Source of the DNA: BOG-932 sp965276835
Lineage (GTDB): Bacteria > Pseudomonadota > Alphaproteobacteria > BOG-932 > Roseiterribacteraceae
DNA: 64,000 nt
Assembly: GCA_965276835.1 (NCBI GenBank)
Contig: OZ255631.1
Span: 1,054,001 to 1,118,000, forward strand
Direction of reading: 5' to 3'
Part shown: positions 41,169 to 50,229 of the stretch, piece after piece
How the letters are laid out: each line of letters begins with the position of its first letter
How positions within the stretch are numbered: position 1 is the first letter of the stretch
The notes under the pieces: generated by a model
Databases searched by the model: none
What the model saw: only the letters and a program-made list of their open reading frames with translations
Told to the model about the DNA's origin: nothing
Made by a program: the position numbers and the translations under genes

Positions 41169-44084
41169 ATGGACGGCAGTGGAAATTCGACGACGGAACT
41201 GGCGCAGGATTTCAGCCGGATGTTCGACGACTATCGCGCAATCGCCGATCAGGACCCAACCTCCAACCCCTTGCTAAGACTGGCCTTGGAAGCCTCCAAC
41301 CGGCTGGAAAGCGGCGCACTGGATTACGCCGCGGTCGGCGATCTGGTTCAACATCTGACGGTTACCGGCTTCGAAACCCGAGCGGCGAAGCTGGGGCATT
41401 ATTCCGGTGAAACCGATCCGGACCGCAACGCGGATATCGTCCGCGAGATTGCGCGTCGCCGTACGCGCGGCGGCAACGGCGAAACCATGCCGTTCGAGGA
41501 ATTCCGCGCCTGGGCGGAGCGGGACGCCTTCGGCATCGTCATCACCGCCCACCCGACATTCGAGATTTCGCACAAGCTGATGCAGTGCCTGTCCGCGCTC
41601 GCCATCGGCCGCAAAGACGGCAAGCCGTTGGACGAGGCGGGCCGCGCAGCGATCGTCGGAGAGGTCGCCACCAAACCGCACGGGCCGGACATGCCGCTGG
41701 ATATGAAGCGCGAGATGGAACTGGCGCTGTTCGCCATCAGCCATATCCATCAGGCGCTGAACCGCGTCTACCGCATCGTGCTGGAGGTGGCGGCGGAGAC
41801 CTATCCCGACCGTTGGACCGAACTGACCCCGCTGCTGATCACGGTCGCTTCATGGGTCGGGTTCGATACCGACGGCCGCTCCGATATTGGTTGGTCCAAT
41901 GCCTTCGAACGCCGGCTGGAAAGCAGCGGCGCCCAACTCCACGAAATCGCGCAAGCCGTGGCTGCCCTGATCGAGCGGGCCAAGGGTGAGGACCTGAAAC
42001 TGACACTCGATCTAATCGCGTCGCGCGTCGCCCGTTCACTGGGCAATGCCGAGAGCGAGCGTGAGGCGGTTGGCGGGTTCGATCAGAATTCGCCGGGTGC
42101 CTCTGCCGCGTTCAAGCGCACGGCGCTCAAAATGTATGAAGCGCGCGGCAGCCGGCTCGACAATGTGCAACCGCTGATCGCCCTGCTGGACCGCGCTTTG
42201 CGGTTGGCGGCGGACGATCCGGAGCTCAGGCGCGACCTGCTGGTGTTCCGCGCGGAGCTTGCCAATTTCGGCCTTGGCACCTCGCACATCCATGCCCGCA
42301 TCAACGCCACCCAACTGCACAACGCCATCCGCAAGGTGGTGGCGCTGGAGACGGCGCCGGACGATCCGCGCCACCGGCAGAGTTACCTCACCAAGCTGAC
42401 CGAGCTGATCCAGGCGGTCGAGCCGGTGACCTTCAATTTCGGCTCGCTGACCGCCGAACGCACCTCGTCCAAGCGCCTGTTCATGACGATGGCGCAGATC
42501 CTGAAATATATCGATAACGGCACCAATATTCGGCTGCTGATCGCCGAGTGCGAATCCCCGTTTACCGTGCTGACCGCGCTCTATTACGCCAGCCTGTTCG
42601 GCATCGCCGACCGGGTGGAGATCTGCCCGCTGTTCGAGACTGAGCGCGCGCTGGAGCGCGGCAGCCGGGTGATCGAACAGTTGCTGGATAACCCGGCTTT
42701 TTCCGCCTATCTCGCCAAGGTCGGCAAGCTATGTATCCAGACCGGCTATTCCGACGCCGGCCGCTATATCGGCCAGCCGCCCGCCGCCGGCTCGATCGAG
42801 CGGCTGAAGGAACGCATCGTCCGCCTGGTCGAGCGACGGGAGTTGAAGGGCGTTCAACTCGTCTTTTTCGACACGCACGGCGATTCCATCGGCCGCGGCG
42901 GCCATCCGGACGGGTTCATCAACCGGCTGGATTATGTCGCCTCGCCGAAACTGATTTCCCAGATCGCCAAACGCGGCATTCCGTTCAAGCAGGAAACCAG
43001 CTTCCAGGGCGGCGACGGCTATCTGTTCTTCCAAAGCGAGGACGCCGCCTTCGCCGCGCTGACCCGCATCTTGGAATGGTCGAACGCGGACCGCACGGAC
43101 GCGGCGACGGATGTGTTCTACCAGGACCGCGACGGCGTTACCGAGTTCCTGACCACGGTGAAGGAGTTCCAGACGGGCCTGATGAACGACCCGGATTACG
43201 GACTCTTGGTCGGCACTTATGGCGTCAATTTGCTCTACACGACCGGCAGCCGGGCGACCCGGCGGGAAGGGGAGGCGATCGAGGCGGCGCCGCGTCCGCA
43301 AATCAGCGAATTCCGCGCCATTCCGCATAACGCGGTGCTGCAGCAACTCGGCCTGCCCGCCAACTCGATCAGCGGCGTGGGCGAGGCGATCGACCTCAAC
43401 CCAACCTGGTTCCGCGAGGTGCACAGCATTTCGCCGCGCCTGAAGCAGATGATGTCGCTGGTCGCCTATGGCGTCGCGTTCGCCAATCCGCAGGCGCTGG
43501 ACGCCTATGTCGCCACTCTGGACCCGGGGCTGTGGCTGTCACGCGCTGCGCAATCCCAGGATGCCGGCCGGGTCGATTCCTATCGCCGGATCGCGGAGAT
43601 GCTGGAGGAATGGGGCATCCATGACGGCCAGCGTAAGGTCTATCGACGGCTCTATAACGACTTGGTGCGCCTGCGCGCGGGGCTGGAACCGGTCGATCCG
43701 CCGATGACCCGCCTGTCTGACGAGGCGCGGCGCGCGCTTGTGCTGCTGCACGCCATCCGCATCGCGGTGATACAGGAAATCTACATGCTGGCGACCCGCA
43801 TCCCGGAATTCTCCAGCCGGCATGAGATCGCCAACCGCCGTATCGTGCAGCGCGTGTTGCAACTCGACATCCCCACTGCGGTGACCCAGCTGCGCCGCAT
43901 CTTCCCGGCGACGCCGGAAGCGGTGGTCGACACCGATTTCGGCGAGCCCGCCACCTATGTCAGCGACGCCAGCCAGACCTATCAGCGCGAAAACGACGAA
44001 ATCTTCACCCCGATGCTGCAGCTCTACGACCTGATCCCGCGAATCTCGATCGCCATCGTTCACTATATTGGTGCACTGGGGTAA
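41169..44084 (+). CDS. ppc: Phosphoenolpyruvate carboxylase, divergent type
   Basis: 971 residues from the ATG at 41169 (a TTG at 41160 adds three). It should add bicarbonate to PEP to make oxaloacetate, refilling the TCA cycle. The first active-site histidine is in ITAHPTFE near residue 128. The second catalytic loop, usually FHGRGGSIGRGG, reads FFDTHGDSIGRGGHPDG, and the third region has TSFQGGDGYLFF where others have a QGE motif. Length and overall pattern still fit PEPC; the altered loop is typical of a divergent branch and leaves activity to be shown. Confidence 0.85.
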   Translation: MDGSGNSTTELAQDFSRMFDDYRAIADQDPTSNPLLRLALEASNRLESGALDYAAVGDLVQHLTVTGFETRAAKLGHYSGETDPDRNADIVREIARRRTRGGNGETMPFEEFRAWAERDAFGIVITAHPTFEISHKLMQCLSALAIGRKDGKPLDEAGRAAIVGEVATKPHGPDMPLDMKREMELALFAISHIHQALNRVYRIVLEVAAETYPDRWTELTPLLITVASWVGFDTDGRSDIGWSNAFERRLESSGAQLHEIAQAVAALIERAKGEDLKLTLDLIASRVARSLGNAESEREAVGGFDQNSPGASAAFKRTALKMYEARGSRLDNVQPLIALLDRALRLAADDPELRRDLLVFRAELANFGLGTSHIHARINATQLHNAIRKVVALETAPDDPRHRQSYLTKLTELIQAVEPVTFNFGSLTAERTSSKRLFMTMAQILKYIDNGTNIRLLIAECESPFTVLTALYYASLFGIADRVEICPLFETERALERGSRVIEQLLDNPAFSAYLAKVGKLCIQTGYSDAGRYIGQPPAAGSIERLKERIVRLVERRELKGVQLVFFDTHGDSIGRGGHPDGFINRLDYVASPKLISQIAKRGIPFKQETSFQGGDGYLFFQSEDAAFAALTRILEWSNADRTDAATDVFYQDRDGVTEFLTTVKEFQTGLMNDPDYGLLVGTYGVNLLYTTGSRATRREGEAIEAAPRPQISEFRAIPHNAVLQQLGLPANSISGVGEAIDLNPTWFREVHSISPRLKQMMSLVAYGVAFANPQALDAYVATLDPGLWLSRAAQSQDAGRVDSYRRIAEMLEEWGIHDGQRKVYRRLYNDLVRLRAGLEPVDPPMTRLSDEARRALVLLHAIRIAVIQEIYMLATRIPEFSSRHEIANRRIVQRVLQLDIPTAVTQLRRIFPATPEAVVDTDFGEPATYVSDASQTYQRENDEIFTPMLQLYDLIPRISIAIVHYIGALG

Positions 44085-44104
44085 AAATACCCAGGTTTTA
44101 CCCC
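44078..44104 (+). terminator. Stem-loop at the end of ppc
   Basis: GGGGTAAAA (44078-44086) and TTTTACCCC (44096-44104) pair perfectly around a 9-base loop. The left arm contains the ppc stop codon. There is no T-run after the stem, so it is a weak terminator or a 3'-end stabiliser, followed closely by the palindromic repeat. Confidence 0.45.
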
Positions 44105-44108
44105 ACAA

Positions 44109-44195
44109 CGTCATGGCCGGGCTTGACCCGGCCATCCACGCGGTTCCATTTGCGCGAATATGACGTGGATGCCCGGGTCGAGCCCGGGCATGACG
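44109..44195. repeat. Palindromic intergenic repeat with cruciform arms
   Basis: Arms 44109-44140 and 44164-44195 are inverted copies at 29 of 32 positions, around a 23-base centre. Each arm is itself a palindrome (GGCCGGG-N3-GACCCGGCC and GCCCGGG-N4-GCCCGGGC), so the element can fold into a four-armed structure. Sequences containing CGTCATGGCCGGG and GGGCATGACG are well known dispersed repeats in alphaproteobacteria. It ends 19 bases before the cimA start. Confidence 0.85.
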
Positions 44196-44214
44196 AATTG
44201 GTGAAGTGAAAGTC

Positions 44215-45849
44215 ATGAGCGGCGAGCGGATCTATCTTTACGACACGACGCTGCGCGACGGGGCGCAGACGCAGGGCGTGGACTTCACGGTGCCGGACAA
44301 GGCGGCGATTGCGCGTGCCATGGACCAGCTGGGCATCGACTATATCGAGGGCGGCTGGCCGGGCGCGAATCCGACCGACGACGCGTTCTTCGCCGATGCG
44401 CCGGTTCTGACTCGCGCCACATTCTCGGCCTTCGGCATGACCAAGCGGGCAGGGCGCAGCGCCGCCAACGACCCGCAGGTTTCCGCCCTGTTCAACGCCA
44501 ACACCAAGGCTATCTGCATCGTCGGCAAGGCCTCGTCGCGCCAGGTGAAGACCGCGCTCAGCATCACGTTGGCGGAAAATCTCGAAACCATCGCCGATAC
44601 GGTGAAGGCGATCGTCGATTCCGGCCGCGAGGCCTTGTTCGACGCCGAACATTGCTTCGACGGCTATAAAAGCGACCCCGCCTATACGGTTAAAGCGCTC
44701 AAGGCGGCCTATGACGCCGGGGCGCGCTGGGTCGTGCTGTGCGACACCAACGGCGGCACCCTGCCGGACGAGGTTCGCGCCATTGTCACCGAGATCGCCA
44801 AGGTCATCCCAGGCGATCGCCTGGGCATCCACTGTCATAACGACACCGAAAACGCGGTCGCCAACTCGCTAGCCGCCGTCGCCGCCGGGGCGCGCATGGT
44901 TCAGGGCACGCTGAACGGCCTGGGCGAGCGTTGCGGCAACGCCAATCTGGTGGCGCTGCTGCCCAGCCTGATGCTGAAGCTCGGCTATACAACCGGAGTA
45001 TCGCGCGACGGGCTGAAGCAGCTGAAGCATATCAGCCGGCTGGTCGACGACCGGCTGAACCGCCTGCCGACGCGCACCGCGGCCTATGTCGGGGAGAGCG
45101 CCTTTGCCCATAAAGGCGGCCTGCATGTCTCGGCGGTCGAGAAAGACCCGACGCTTTACGAGCATATCGAACCCGCACTGGTCGGCAACGAACGCCATAT
45201 CATCGTTTCCGATCAGGCCGGTAAATCCAATGTCTTATCCCGCTTTCGTGAGATTGGACTTGAAGTCGATCCGAAGGACAAGCGAGTCGCAACGCTGGTC
45301 GAACAGGTCAAGCAGGCGGAATTCGTAGGCTATGCCTATGACGGGGCGGAGGCGAGCTTCGAGCTGATGGCCCGGCGCGCGCTGGAAGGGGTGCCGGCCT
45401 ATTTCCAGCTGCAATCCTTCCGCATCCTGGACGAACGCCGCTTCGACGCCTTCGGCAAGCTGGAAACCCTGTCGGAGGCGACGGTCAAGGTCGCGGTCGG
45501 CGAGGAACTGGTCATGTCGGTGGCCGAGGGCAACGGCCCGGTCAACGCGCTGGACGGCGCGCTGCGCAAGGCGCTGATCCCACATTATCCCGAACTCGCC
45601 GGCATCCGGCTGGTCGACTATAAGGTGCGAATTCTCAAGGGCACCGACGGCACCGGCGCCGTCACCCGCGTGATGATCGAAAGCGCCGACGAAGCCGGCC
45701 AGCGCTGGACCACGGTCGGCGTCTCCGCCAACATCATCGAAGCCTCGTTCGAGGCCCTGGAAGACAGCCTGACCTGGCGCCTGTTCCACAAGAGCGCCAA
45801 GATCATCCCGCTGCCCACCGGCGGAAATCGGCGGGCGCGGCGGGGATAA
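44215..45849 (+). CDS. cimA: (R)-citramalate synthase
   Basis: 544 residues from ATG 44215; GTG 44206 is an alternative. It condenses pyruvate with acetyl-CoA to citramalate, the threonine-independent entry to isoleucine synthesis. The metal-binding start LYDTTLRDGAQTQGVDF and HCHNDTENAVANSL contain the catalytic arginine, aspartate and HxH; NGLGERCGNANL follows. The C-terminal LeuA-type regulatory domain (about 400-530) suggests feedback control by isoleucine. Length and the TQGVDF variant separate it from 2-isopropylmalate synthase. Confidence 0.92.
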   Translation: MSGERIYLYDTTLRDGAQTQGVDFTVPDKAAIARAMDQLGIDYIEGGWPGANPTDDAFFADAPVLTRATFSAFGMTKRAGRSAANDPQVSALFNANTKAICIVGKASSRQVKTALSITLAENLETIADTVKAIVDSGREALFDAEHCFDGYKSDPAYTVKALKAAYDAGARWVVLCDTNGGTLPDEVRAIVTEIAKVIPGDRLGIHCHNDTENAVANSLAAVAAGARMVQGTLNGLGERCGNANLVALLPSLMLKLGYTTGVSRDGLKQLKHISRLVDDRLNRLPTRTAAYVGESAFAHKGGLHVSAVEKDPTLYEHIEPALVGNERHIIVSDQAGKSNVLSRFREIGLEVDPKDKRVATLVEQVKQAEFVGYAYDGAEASFELMARRALEGVPAYFQLQSFRILDERRFDAFGKLETLSEATVKVAVGEELVMSVAEGNGPVNALDGALRKALIPHYPELAGIRLVDYKVRILKGTDGTGAVTRVMIESADEAGQRWTTVGVSANIIEASFEALEDSLTWRLFHKSAKIIPLPTGGNRRARRG

Positions 45850-45939
45850 AGAAAAGCAGGATAGGTCGGGCGGCGAGACATCCCACCCTGCGGGCCGCTG
45901 AAGCCGAAAACTAGCCGACGCTCACTCTGCCGCGCGCGG

Positions 45940-46350
45940 TCACGGACCGGAGGTGGAGGGGCCTGTAAAGGGTGGCGTGACCACGCCGAATACTATCGTG
46001 TAGTTCCGATCGCGCGCGACCGGCACGCCGTTCTCCAGAATTGGCGGGAAACGCCATTTACGGAAGGTGTAACCGACCTCATCGGCAAATCCGCAGTTTT
46101 TGGGCGTTTCATCCACGATCCGGATATTCGACACCGAACCGTCGGCCTCGAGCCTGTATACGAACTTGACGACCGCGTTTCTCTGCAATCCGGTGCAGAT
46201 ATGCGGGTCGCGCAGCGGCTCCATTCTCGTTGGAGCAGGTTGATCGCCTTTAAATTGGTGCGCCGGCCCGATAACCGGCGGCGGCACATTCTTATCGCAA
46301 GCCGTGATCAGTAGCGTTAAGGCAAGAAGCGCCGCGCCGGAAAATTTCAT
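45940..46350 (-). CDS. Lipoprotein with TonB-like C-terminal domain
   Basis: 136 residues. The signal LLALTLLITAC ends in a lipobox-like TAC with the cysteine as lipid anchor. The remaining sequence has the TonB C-terminal pattern AVVKFVYRLEADGSVSNIRIVDETP and FRKWRFPPILENG. There is no transmembrane-anchored proline-rich linker, so it is not a full TonB; such small periplasmic proteins are common and uncharacterised. Divergent from the next gene. Confidence 0.72.
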   Translation of the reverse strand: MKFSGAALLALTLLITACDKNVPPPVIGPAHQFKGDQPAPTRMEPLRDPHICTGLQRNAVVKFVYRLEADGSVSNIRIVDETPKNCGFADEVGYTFRKWRFPPILENGVPVARDRNYTIVFGVVTPPFTGPSTSGP

Positions 46351-46422
46351 GACGATTCGGTCCTTTCGGTCTTTCGCCGAGCCTAGCCTGAAAATGCCGA
46401 ACGGGGAGTAGACATTACGTCG

Positions 46423-47016
46423 ATGAAGATGCCGTCCTTCTTATGGGTAAACTGCCGGGCTGCAGTCGTCTGTTTCGGGCTGCTCGCCCCGGCGCAGGCA
46501 GCTCTGGGCGCCGTCGCCCAATGCGGAGATCCGAAAAGCCAGGCGGGCTATTTCCTCGCCGTCATCCGCGAAATCGCGCTGAACGGCGACCTGACCGACC
46601 GGAAATCGCTCGAAACCATCCTGGAGACCAAATTCGACGCCCATCCCGAGACTGAGGGGGAGCAGGCTGGTCATCGTGTCAACTATACCAGCCATACGCT
46701 GTTCGGCCGCCCCACGGACGTCGACTACAGCTATCTCGACGACCCGGGGATGCAGAAAAAATCGGGATGGATCGCGGAGCTGAGGGTTTATCTCGACCCG
46801 TCCTGGCCGCCCTTGCCACCGGAGGCGGTCGAAGCCTGCTTCGCTGACGTCGGGCAAAATCGGCCATTGCGAACAATGGCCTTGGACGGAGGCGGTTCTT
46901 CCTGGGTTCAACGGATCCCCCGGATACCTGCAGGTGGCGGCAAACTGCGGATCGTCTGGAGCTATTCGCGTGATAGAAATCGCGTCGATTTGATCGGAAT
47001 TTATCTGGCTCCATAG
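46423..47016 (+). CDS. Secreted hypothetical protein
   Basis: 197 residues. A signal peptide is likely (AAVVCFGLLAPAQAALGA). The mature part contains CGDPKSQAGYFLAVIREI, a WIAELRVYLDPSWPPLP strand region, and a C-terminal RIVWSYSRDRNRVDLIGIYL. Two cysteines (one after the signal, one in VEACFAD) could pair. No family is recognised. Confidence 0.6.
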   Translation: MKMPSFLWVNCRAAVVCFGLLAPAQAALGAVAQCGDPKSQAGYFLAVIREIALNGDLTDRKSLETILETKFDAHPETEGEQAGHRVNYTSHTLFGRPTDVDYSYLDDPGMQKKSGWIAELRVYLDPSWPPLPPEAVEACFADVGQNRPLRTMALDGGGSSWVQRIPRIPAGGGKLRIVWSYSRDRNRVDLIGIYLAP

Positions 47017-47095
47017 CGGCGCCGGTCAAAAATGTGCACTTCCCTTGCGGGCGGGCCGGCAATAACAATTCATCGTAAAATGCCTGGAGTTTACG

Positions 47096-47749
47096 ATGAC
47101 CGCGACCGATCTCAGAGCTGAACTGCCCCGCAATTACGCCAAATGGACTCTGTTCGCCGCCATGGGGCTGCTGATCCTCGGCGTGATGTGGACCGACGAG
47201 CGCTTCCTGTTCGATCCAAAGGATGAAGAGTGGGCGCATATCGCGCCCTTCAAATGGCTGCTGCTGGTGCACGGCCTTGCCGGCGCGACTGCGTTGTTCA
47301 TCGGGCCGTTCCAGTTCTCCGAGCGCCTGCGCCGCGGCAACGCGAAGCTGCACCGGACGATGGGCAAGATCTATATCGGCGCAATCGTGATCGCGGCGCC
47401 GATGGCGATCTATATTGGCTATCTGGACGGTGACAGTCCGGCATCCTCCGCCGAAGGCTGGGCCCAGGCCGGCGGCTGGTTCCTGTGCGCTGTGCTGGCC
47501 TATGTCTTTGCGGTCAAGCGCAACATTCCCCGCCACCGCCAGTGGGTGGCGCGGTCCTATAGCTTCACCTTCGTCTTTATCATGGCCCGCGCCCCGCATC
47601 TCGTCGGCTTTCATTGGCCGAGCGAGGAGGCGTTCGTCACCTATCGTTGGTTCCTGGTCTTCGCCGCGCTGATCGTGCCGGACCTGATCCTGCAATGGGA
47701 CGAGCTCACCCGGCGAAAACCGGTGTGTGCAGGCAAGGCGGTCGGCTAG
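47096..47749 (+). CDS. DUF2306-type membrane protein
   Basis: 217 residues with about six membrane segments. WLLLVHGLAGATALFIGPFQF, LHRTMGKIYIGAIV, and RHRQWVARSYSFTFVFI contain conserved histidines of the DUF2306 family, which resemble haem- or quinone-associated membrane helices, though no function is established. The downstream MFS gene starts 28 bases later and may be co-transcribed. Confidence 0.8.
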   Translation: MTATDLRAELPRNYAKWTLFAAMGLLILGVMWTDERFLFDPKDEEWAHIAPFKWLLLVHGLAGATALFIGPFQFSERLRRGNAKLHRTMGKIYIGAIVIAAPMAIYIGYLDGDSPASSAEGWAQAGGWFLCAVLAYVFAVKRNIPRHRQWVARSYSFTFVFIMARAPHLVGFHWPSEEAFVTYRWFLVFAALIVPDLILQWDELTRRKPVCAGKAVG

Positions 47750-47777
47750 AGTTCTTTTTTCAGTAGGATTGCCGCTC

Positions 47778-48986
47778 TTGAGTAAATACGCGACGCTGCC
47801 GGTCTGGCTGATGGGATTGGGCAATATCCCGATCGGCTTGTCCGGGGCCGTGGGCTTGGTGACCGTGCCGCAGCTGATGTCGGCGCAGGACAGCCCGGAG
47901 TCGGCCATCGCCATGGTCACGACCATTTCGCTCGTGGCCGGCTTCACGAACTTCCTGCTCGCGCCCTTGCTCGACTGGCGGCTCAGCCGGCGAGCCTATG
48001 CGATTATCATGGCTCTGCTGGGCGGCGTGCTCAGCTTCGCGCTCTTGCTCCAGACGCGCGACCTTAACTTGCTCGCTGTGCTGGTGCTGTTTCAGTCCTT
48101 TGCGGCCTATCTGAACCAGGCCGCGGTCGGCGGCTGGCTATCGAGCGTGACGTCGCCGGAACAGAAGAGCGCGCTCGGCGCGTGGTTGCAGGTCGCGAAT
48201 GTCGGTTCGTTCGGCATCGGCGCCGCGCTCGCCATCCTGGTGATCCGCAATCTACCGCCCGGCGTTGGGGCAGCGGCGGTCGGTCTGCTGAGCCTTATTC
48301 CCATACCGATCTATCTGATGATCCCCAGCCCGCCGGCAGATGCCAAGCTGGGGCATGAAAGCTTCGCGGCCTTCCTGCACGATGTGTTGGCCGTGCTGCG
48401 GCAGCCGGTTGTGCGCTGGCTGTTGTTCTTTCTGATCATGCCGGCCGCCAGCTTCGCGCTCGGCAACACGCTGTCGGGGTTGGGCAAGGATTTCGGTGCG
48501 TCGGAGGAGCTGGTCGGCGTGGTCGCCGGGACCGGCGTCGCGATTGCCGGCGTTGTCGGGGCACTGCTGGTGCCGCGGATCGTCCGCGGCCTTCCTATCA
48601 ATCGGGCCTATCTCGCGATAGGCGCCGTCGGCGCGGCCTTCACGCTGGCGCAAATCCTGCTGCCGCGCACGTCGGCGACTTTTGCGCTCTGTATGATCGG
48701 CCAGAACGGCATCCAGGCCGCCGCCTTTGCCGCCGTCAATATCCTGATCCTACGCTCGATTCCGGAGGGCCATCCGCTGGCCGCCACGCAATTCGCGCTA
48801 CTGAGCGCCGCCAGCGGGGTGCCGCTAGCCTATATGCAATGGCTGGACGGCAATGCCTATGACCATGGCGGCCTGACCTCGAGCTACCTGACCGACGCCT
48901 TGGTCAGCCTGGCCGCCTGCGCTGTGCTGGCCGTGCTGCTGCGGTGGCGCGAACGCGGGGATAAGCAGACTGCGATGGCCGCATGA
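47778..48986 (+). CDS. MFS transporter, AmpG-like
   Basis: 402 residues from a TTG at 47778 with AGGAT upstream; an earlier frame start at 47727 overlaps the previous gene. Twelve hydrophobic segments are visible. The start LPVWLMGLGNIPIGLSGAV and the pattern FLLAPLLDWRLSRR recall the AmpG/PAT group of permeases that import muropeptides or acetyl-CoA-like solutes. Substrate uncertain. Confidence 0.72.
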   Translation: MSKYATLPVWLMGLGNIPIGLSGAVGLVTVPQLMSAQDSPESAIAMVTTISLVAGFTNFLLAPLLDWRLSRRAYAIIMALLGGVLSFALLLQTRDLNLLAVLVLFQSFAAYLNQAAVGGWLSSVTSPEQKSALGAWLQVANVGSFGIGAALAILVIRNLPPGVGAAAVGLLSLIPIPIYLMIPSPPADAKLGHESFAAFLHDVLAVLRQPVVRWLLFFLIMPAASFALGNTLSGLGKDFGASEELVGVVAGTGVAIAGVVGALLVPRIVRGLPINRAYLAIGAVGAAFTLAQILLPRTSATFALCMIGQNGIQAAAFAAVNILILRSIPEGHPLAATQFALLSAASGVPLAYMQWLDGNAYDHGGLTSSYLTDALVSLAACAVLAVLLRWRERGDKQTAMAA

Positions 48987-49009
48987 CGGCTGTCGTCGGA
49001 ACTTTGTAG

Positions 49010-49136
49010 TTTCAACACCGAGGCCGCCAAGACGCCAGGAAATCCATCAGGATTTTAATCTGCGTCCATCCGCGTTGATCTGTGGACGAGAATTCATCTT
49101 AGCTTCTTTGGCGTCTTGGCGGCCTTGGCGTTGAAA
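49010..49136. repeat. Long inverted repeat in intergenic DNA
   Basis: Arms 49010-49042 and 49104-49136 are inverted copies matching at all but about five of 33 positions; both contain GGCCGCCAAGACGCCA or its complement. The 61-base centre holds CTGCGTCCATCCGCGTTGATC, a sequence type found in dispersed bacterial repeats of the pattern CGCGGATGAACGCAGA. Nothing in it codes for protein. Confidence 0.8.
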
Positions 49137-49206
49137 TTCTTGTTTCATAAGTCCTTACTGACTTCGTATTCCGCCAACCGGAAGAATGACCGCCAAGGGG
49201 AAACAG

Positions 49207-49872
49207 ATGGCTACGATCGCGATTGTCGGCATGGGGCCGCTGCTGGGGCTGGGTATTGCGCGGCGTTTCGGCCGGGAGGGCTTTAAGGTAGCGATGGTCG
49301 CCCGGCGGCCGCGGGCGTTGAAGGATTTCGAGACCTTGCTGGCCGGGGAGGGGATCGAGGCTGCGGGCTTTCCCGCCGACATCTCGGTTCCGGCTGAGCT
49401 GGAGGGCGCCTTTGCCGCGATCCGTCAGCGTTTCGGCACGATCGACATCCTGGAATTCAGCCCGACTCAGTGGAACAAGGGCGGGTATGAGGCGACCAAC
49501 GCGCTGTCGACCACGGTCGAGAGCGCCAGGCACGATCTCGACCTGCTGCTGCTCGGCGGCATCGCCAGCGCCCGCGAGGTGATCCCGGACATGGTGAAGC
49601 GCCAATCCGGCGCGCTGTTTTTCGCGACCGGCTATTCCGCGATCCAGCCGATCCCGATCATCACCTCGCTCTGCCTCGCGAACTCGGCTTTGCGGGCCTA
49701 TGCCTATTGCCTGAAGGAGGAGCTGGCACCCAGCAACGTCTATGTCGGCACGGTGTCGATCAACGCCTTTATCGCCGACGGCACCGCCGCCGACCCGGTC
49801 ACCATCGCCGACCTGTTCTGGGACATGTACACCAAGCGCGACCGCATCGAAGCGGTGTTCGGGCCGGTGTGA
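49207..49872 (+). CDS. SDR-fold protein lacking the Tyr-Lys pair
   Basis: 221 residues from the ATG at 49207, after AGGGGAA. The Rossmann start TIAIVGMGPLLGLGIARRF and the DIS and IDILEFSPTQW segments follow the SDR plan. At the position of the YxxxK catalytic pair it reads SLCLANSALRAYAYCL, so the active-site tyrosine and lysine are missing. It may bind NAD(P) without normal dehydrogenase activity. Function unknown. Confidence 0.75.
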   Translation: MATIAIVGMGPLLGLGIARRFGREGFKVAMVARRPRALKDFETLLAGEGIEAAGFPADISVPAELEGAFAAIRQRFGTIDILEFSPTQWNKGGYEATNALSTTVESARHDLDLLLLGGIASAREVIPDMVKRQSGALFFATGYSAIQPIPIITSLCLANSALRAYAYCLKEELAPSNVYVGTVSINAFIADGTAADPVTIADLFWDMYTKRDRIEAVFGPV

Positions 49873-49936
49873 GGCTGACTGCCTAAAATCACTCTTATGA
49901 TTGCAATCCACGCGTTTTCGGTGATCTAATTTCGGT

Positions 49937-50116
49937 ATGGGCAGGAAACTCACAGACGAAGAATTGGCCGATCCTGATTTCCAGGCGCTGATCGTCGCAT
50001 TGGAAAAGGCCTCGAAGCCGGTGACCTTAAAGCGGCCCGATCCCGCTCGCCCGGTTTCCGAGGCGGAGGTTCACGACGAACCCGCCTTCGGGGCCGGCTC
50101 CCCTACGGAGCATTAA
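49937..50116 (+). CDS. Small hypothetical protein (59 aa)
   Basis: An ATG at 49937 opens a 59-residue frame ending with TAA at 50114-50116. The product is acidic and hydrophilic: GRKLTDEELADPDFQALIVAL looks like one amphipathic helix and the rest (PVTLKRPDPARPVSEAE) is proline-rich. No clear Shine-Dalgarno lies upstream. Typical of short accessory proteins, no family recognised. Confidence 0.45.
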   Translation: MGRKLTDEELADPDFQALIVALEKASKPVTLKRPDPARPVSEAEVHDEPAFGAGSPTEH

Positions 50117-50229
50117 GCTCCAGTGATCCTGCGGCCACCCTAAGCTCGCCGCGCTCCGGATTGTCCACGCACCACCCAAAATGTTACGCTAATTCCGAAC
50201 CATAAGACTGTCGGGGCGGGGATATTTCG

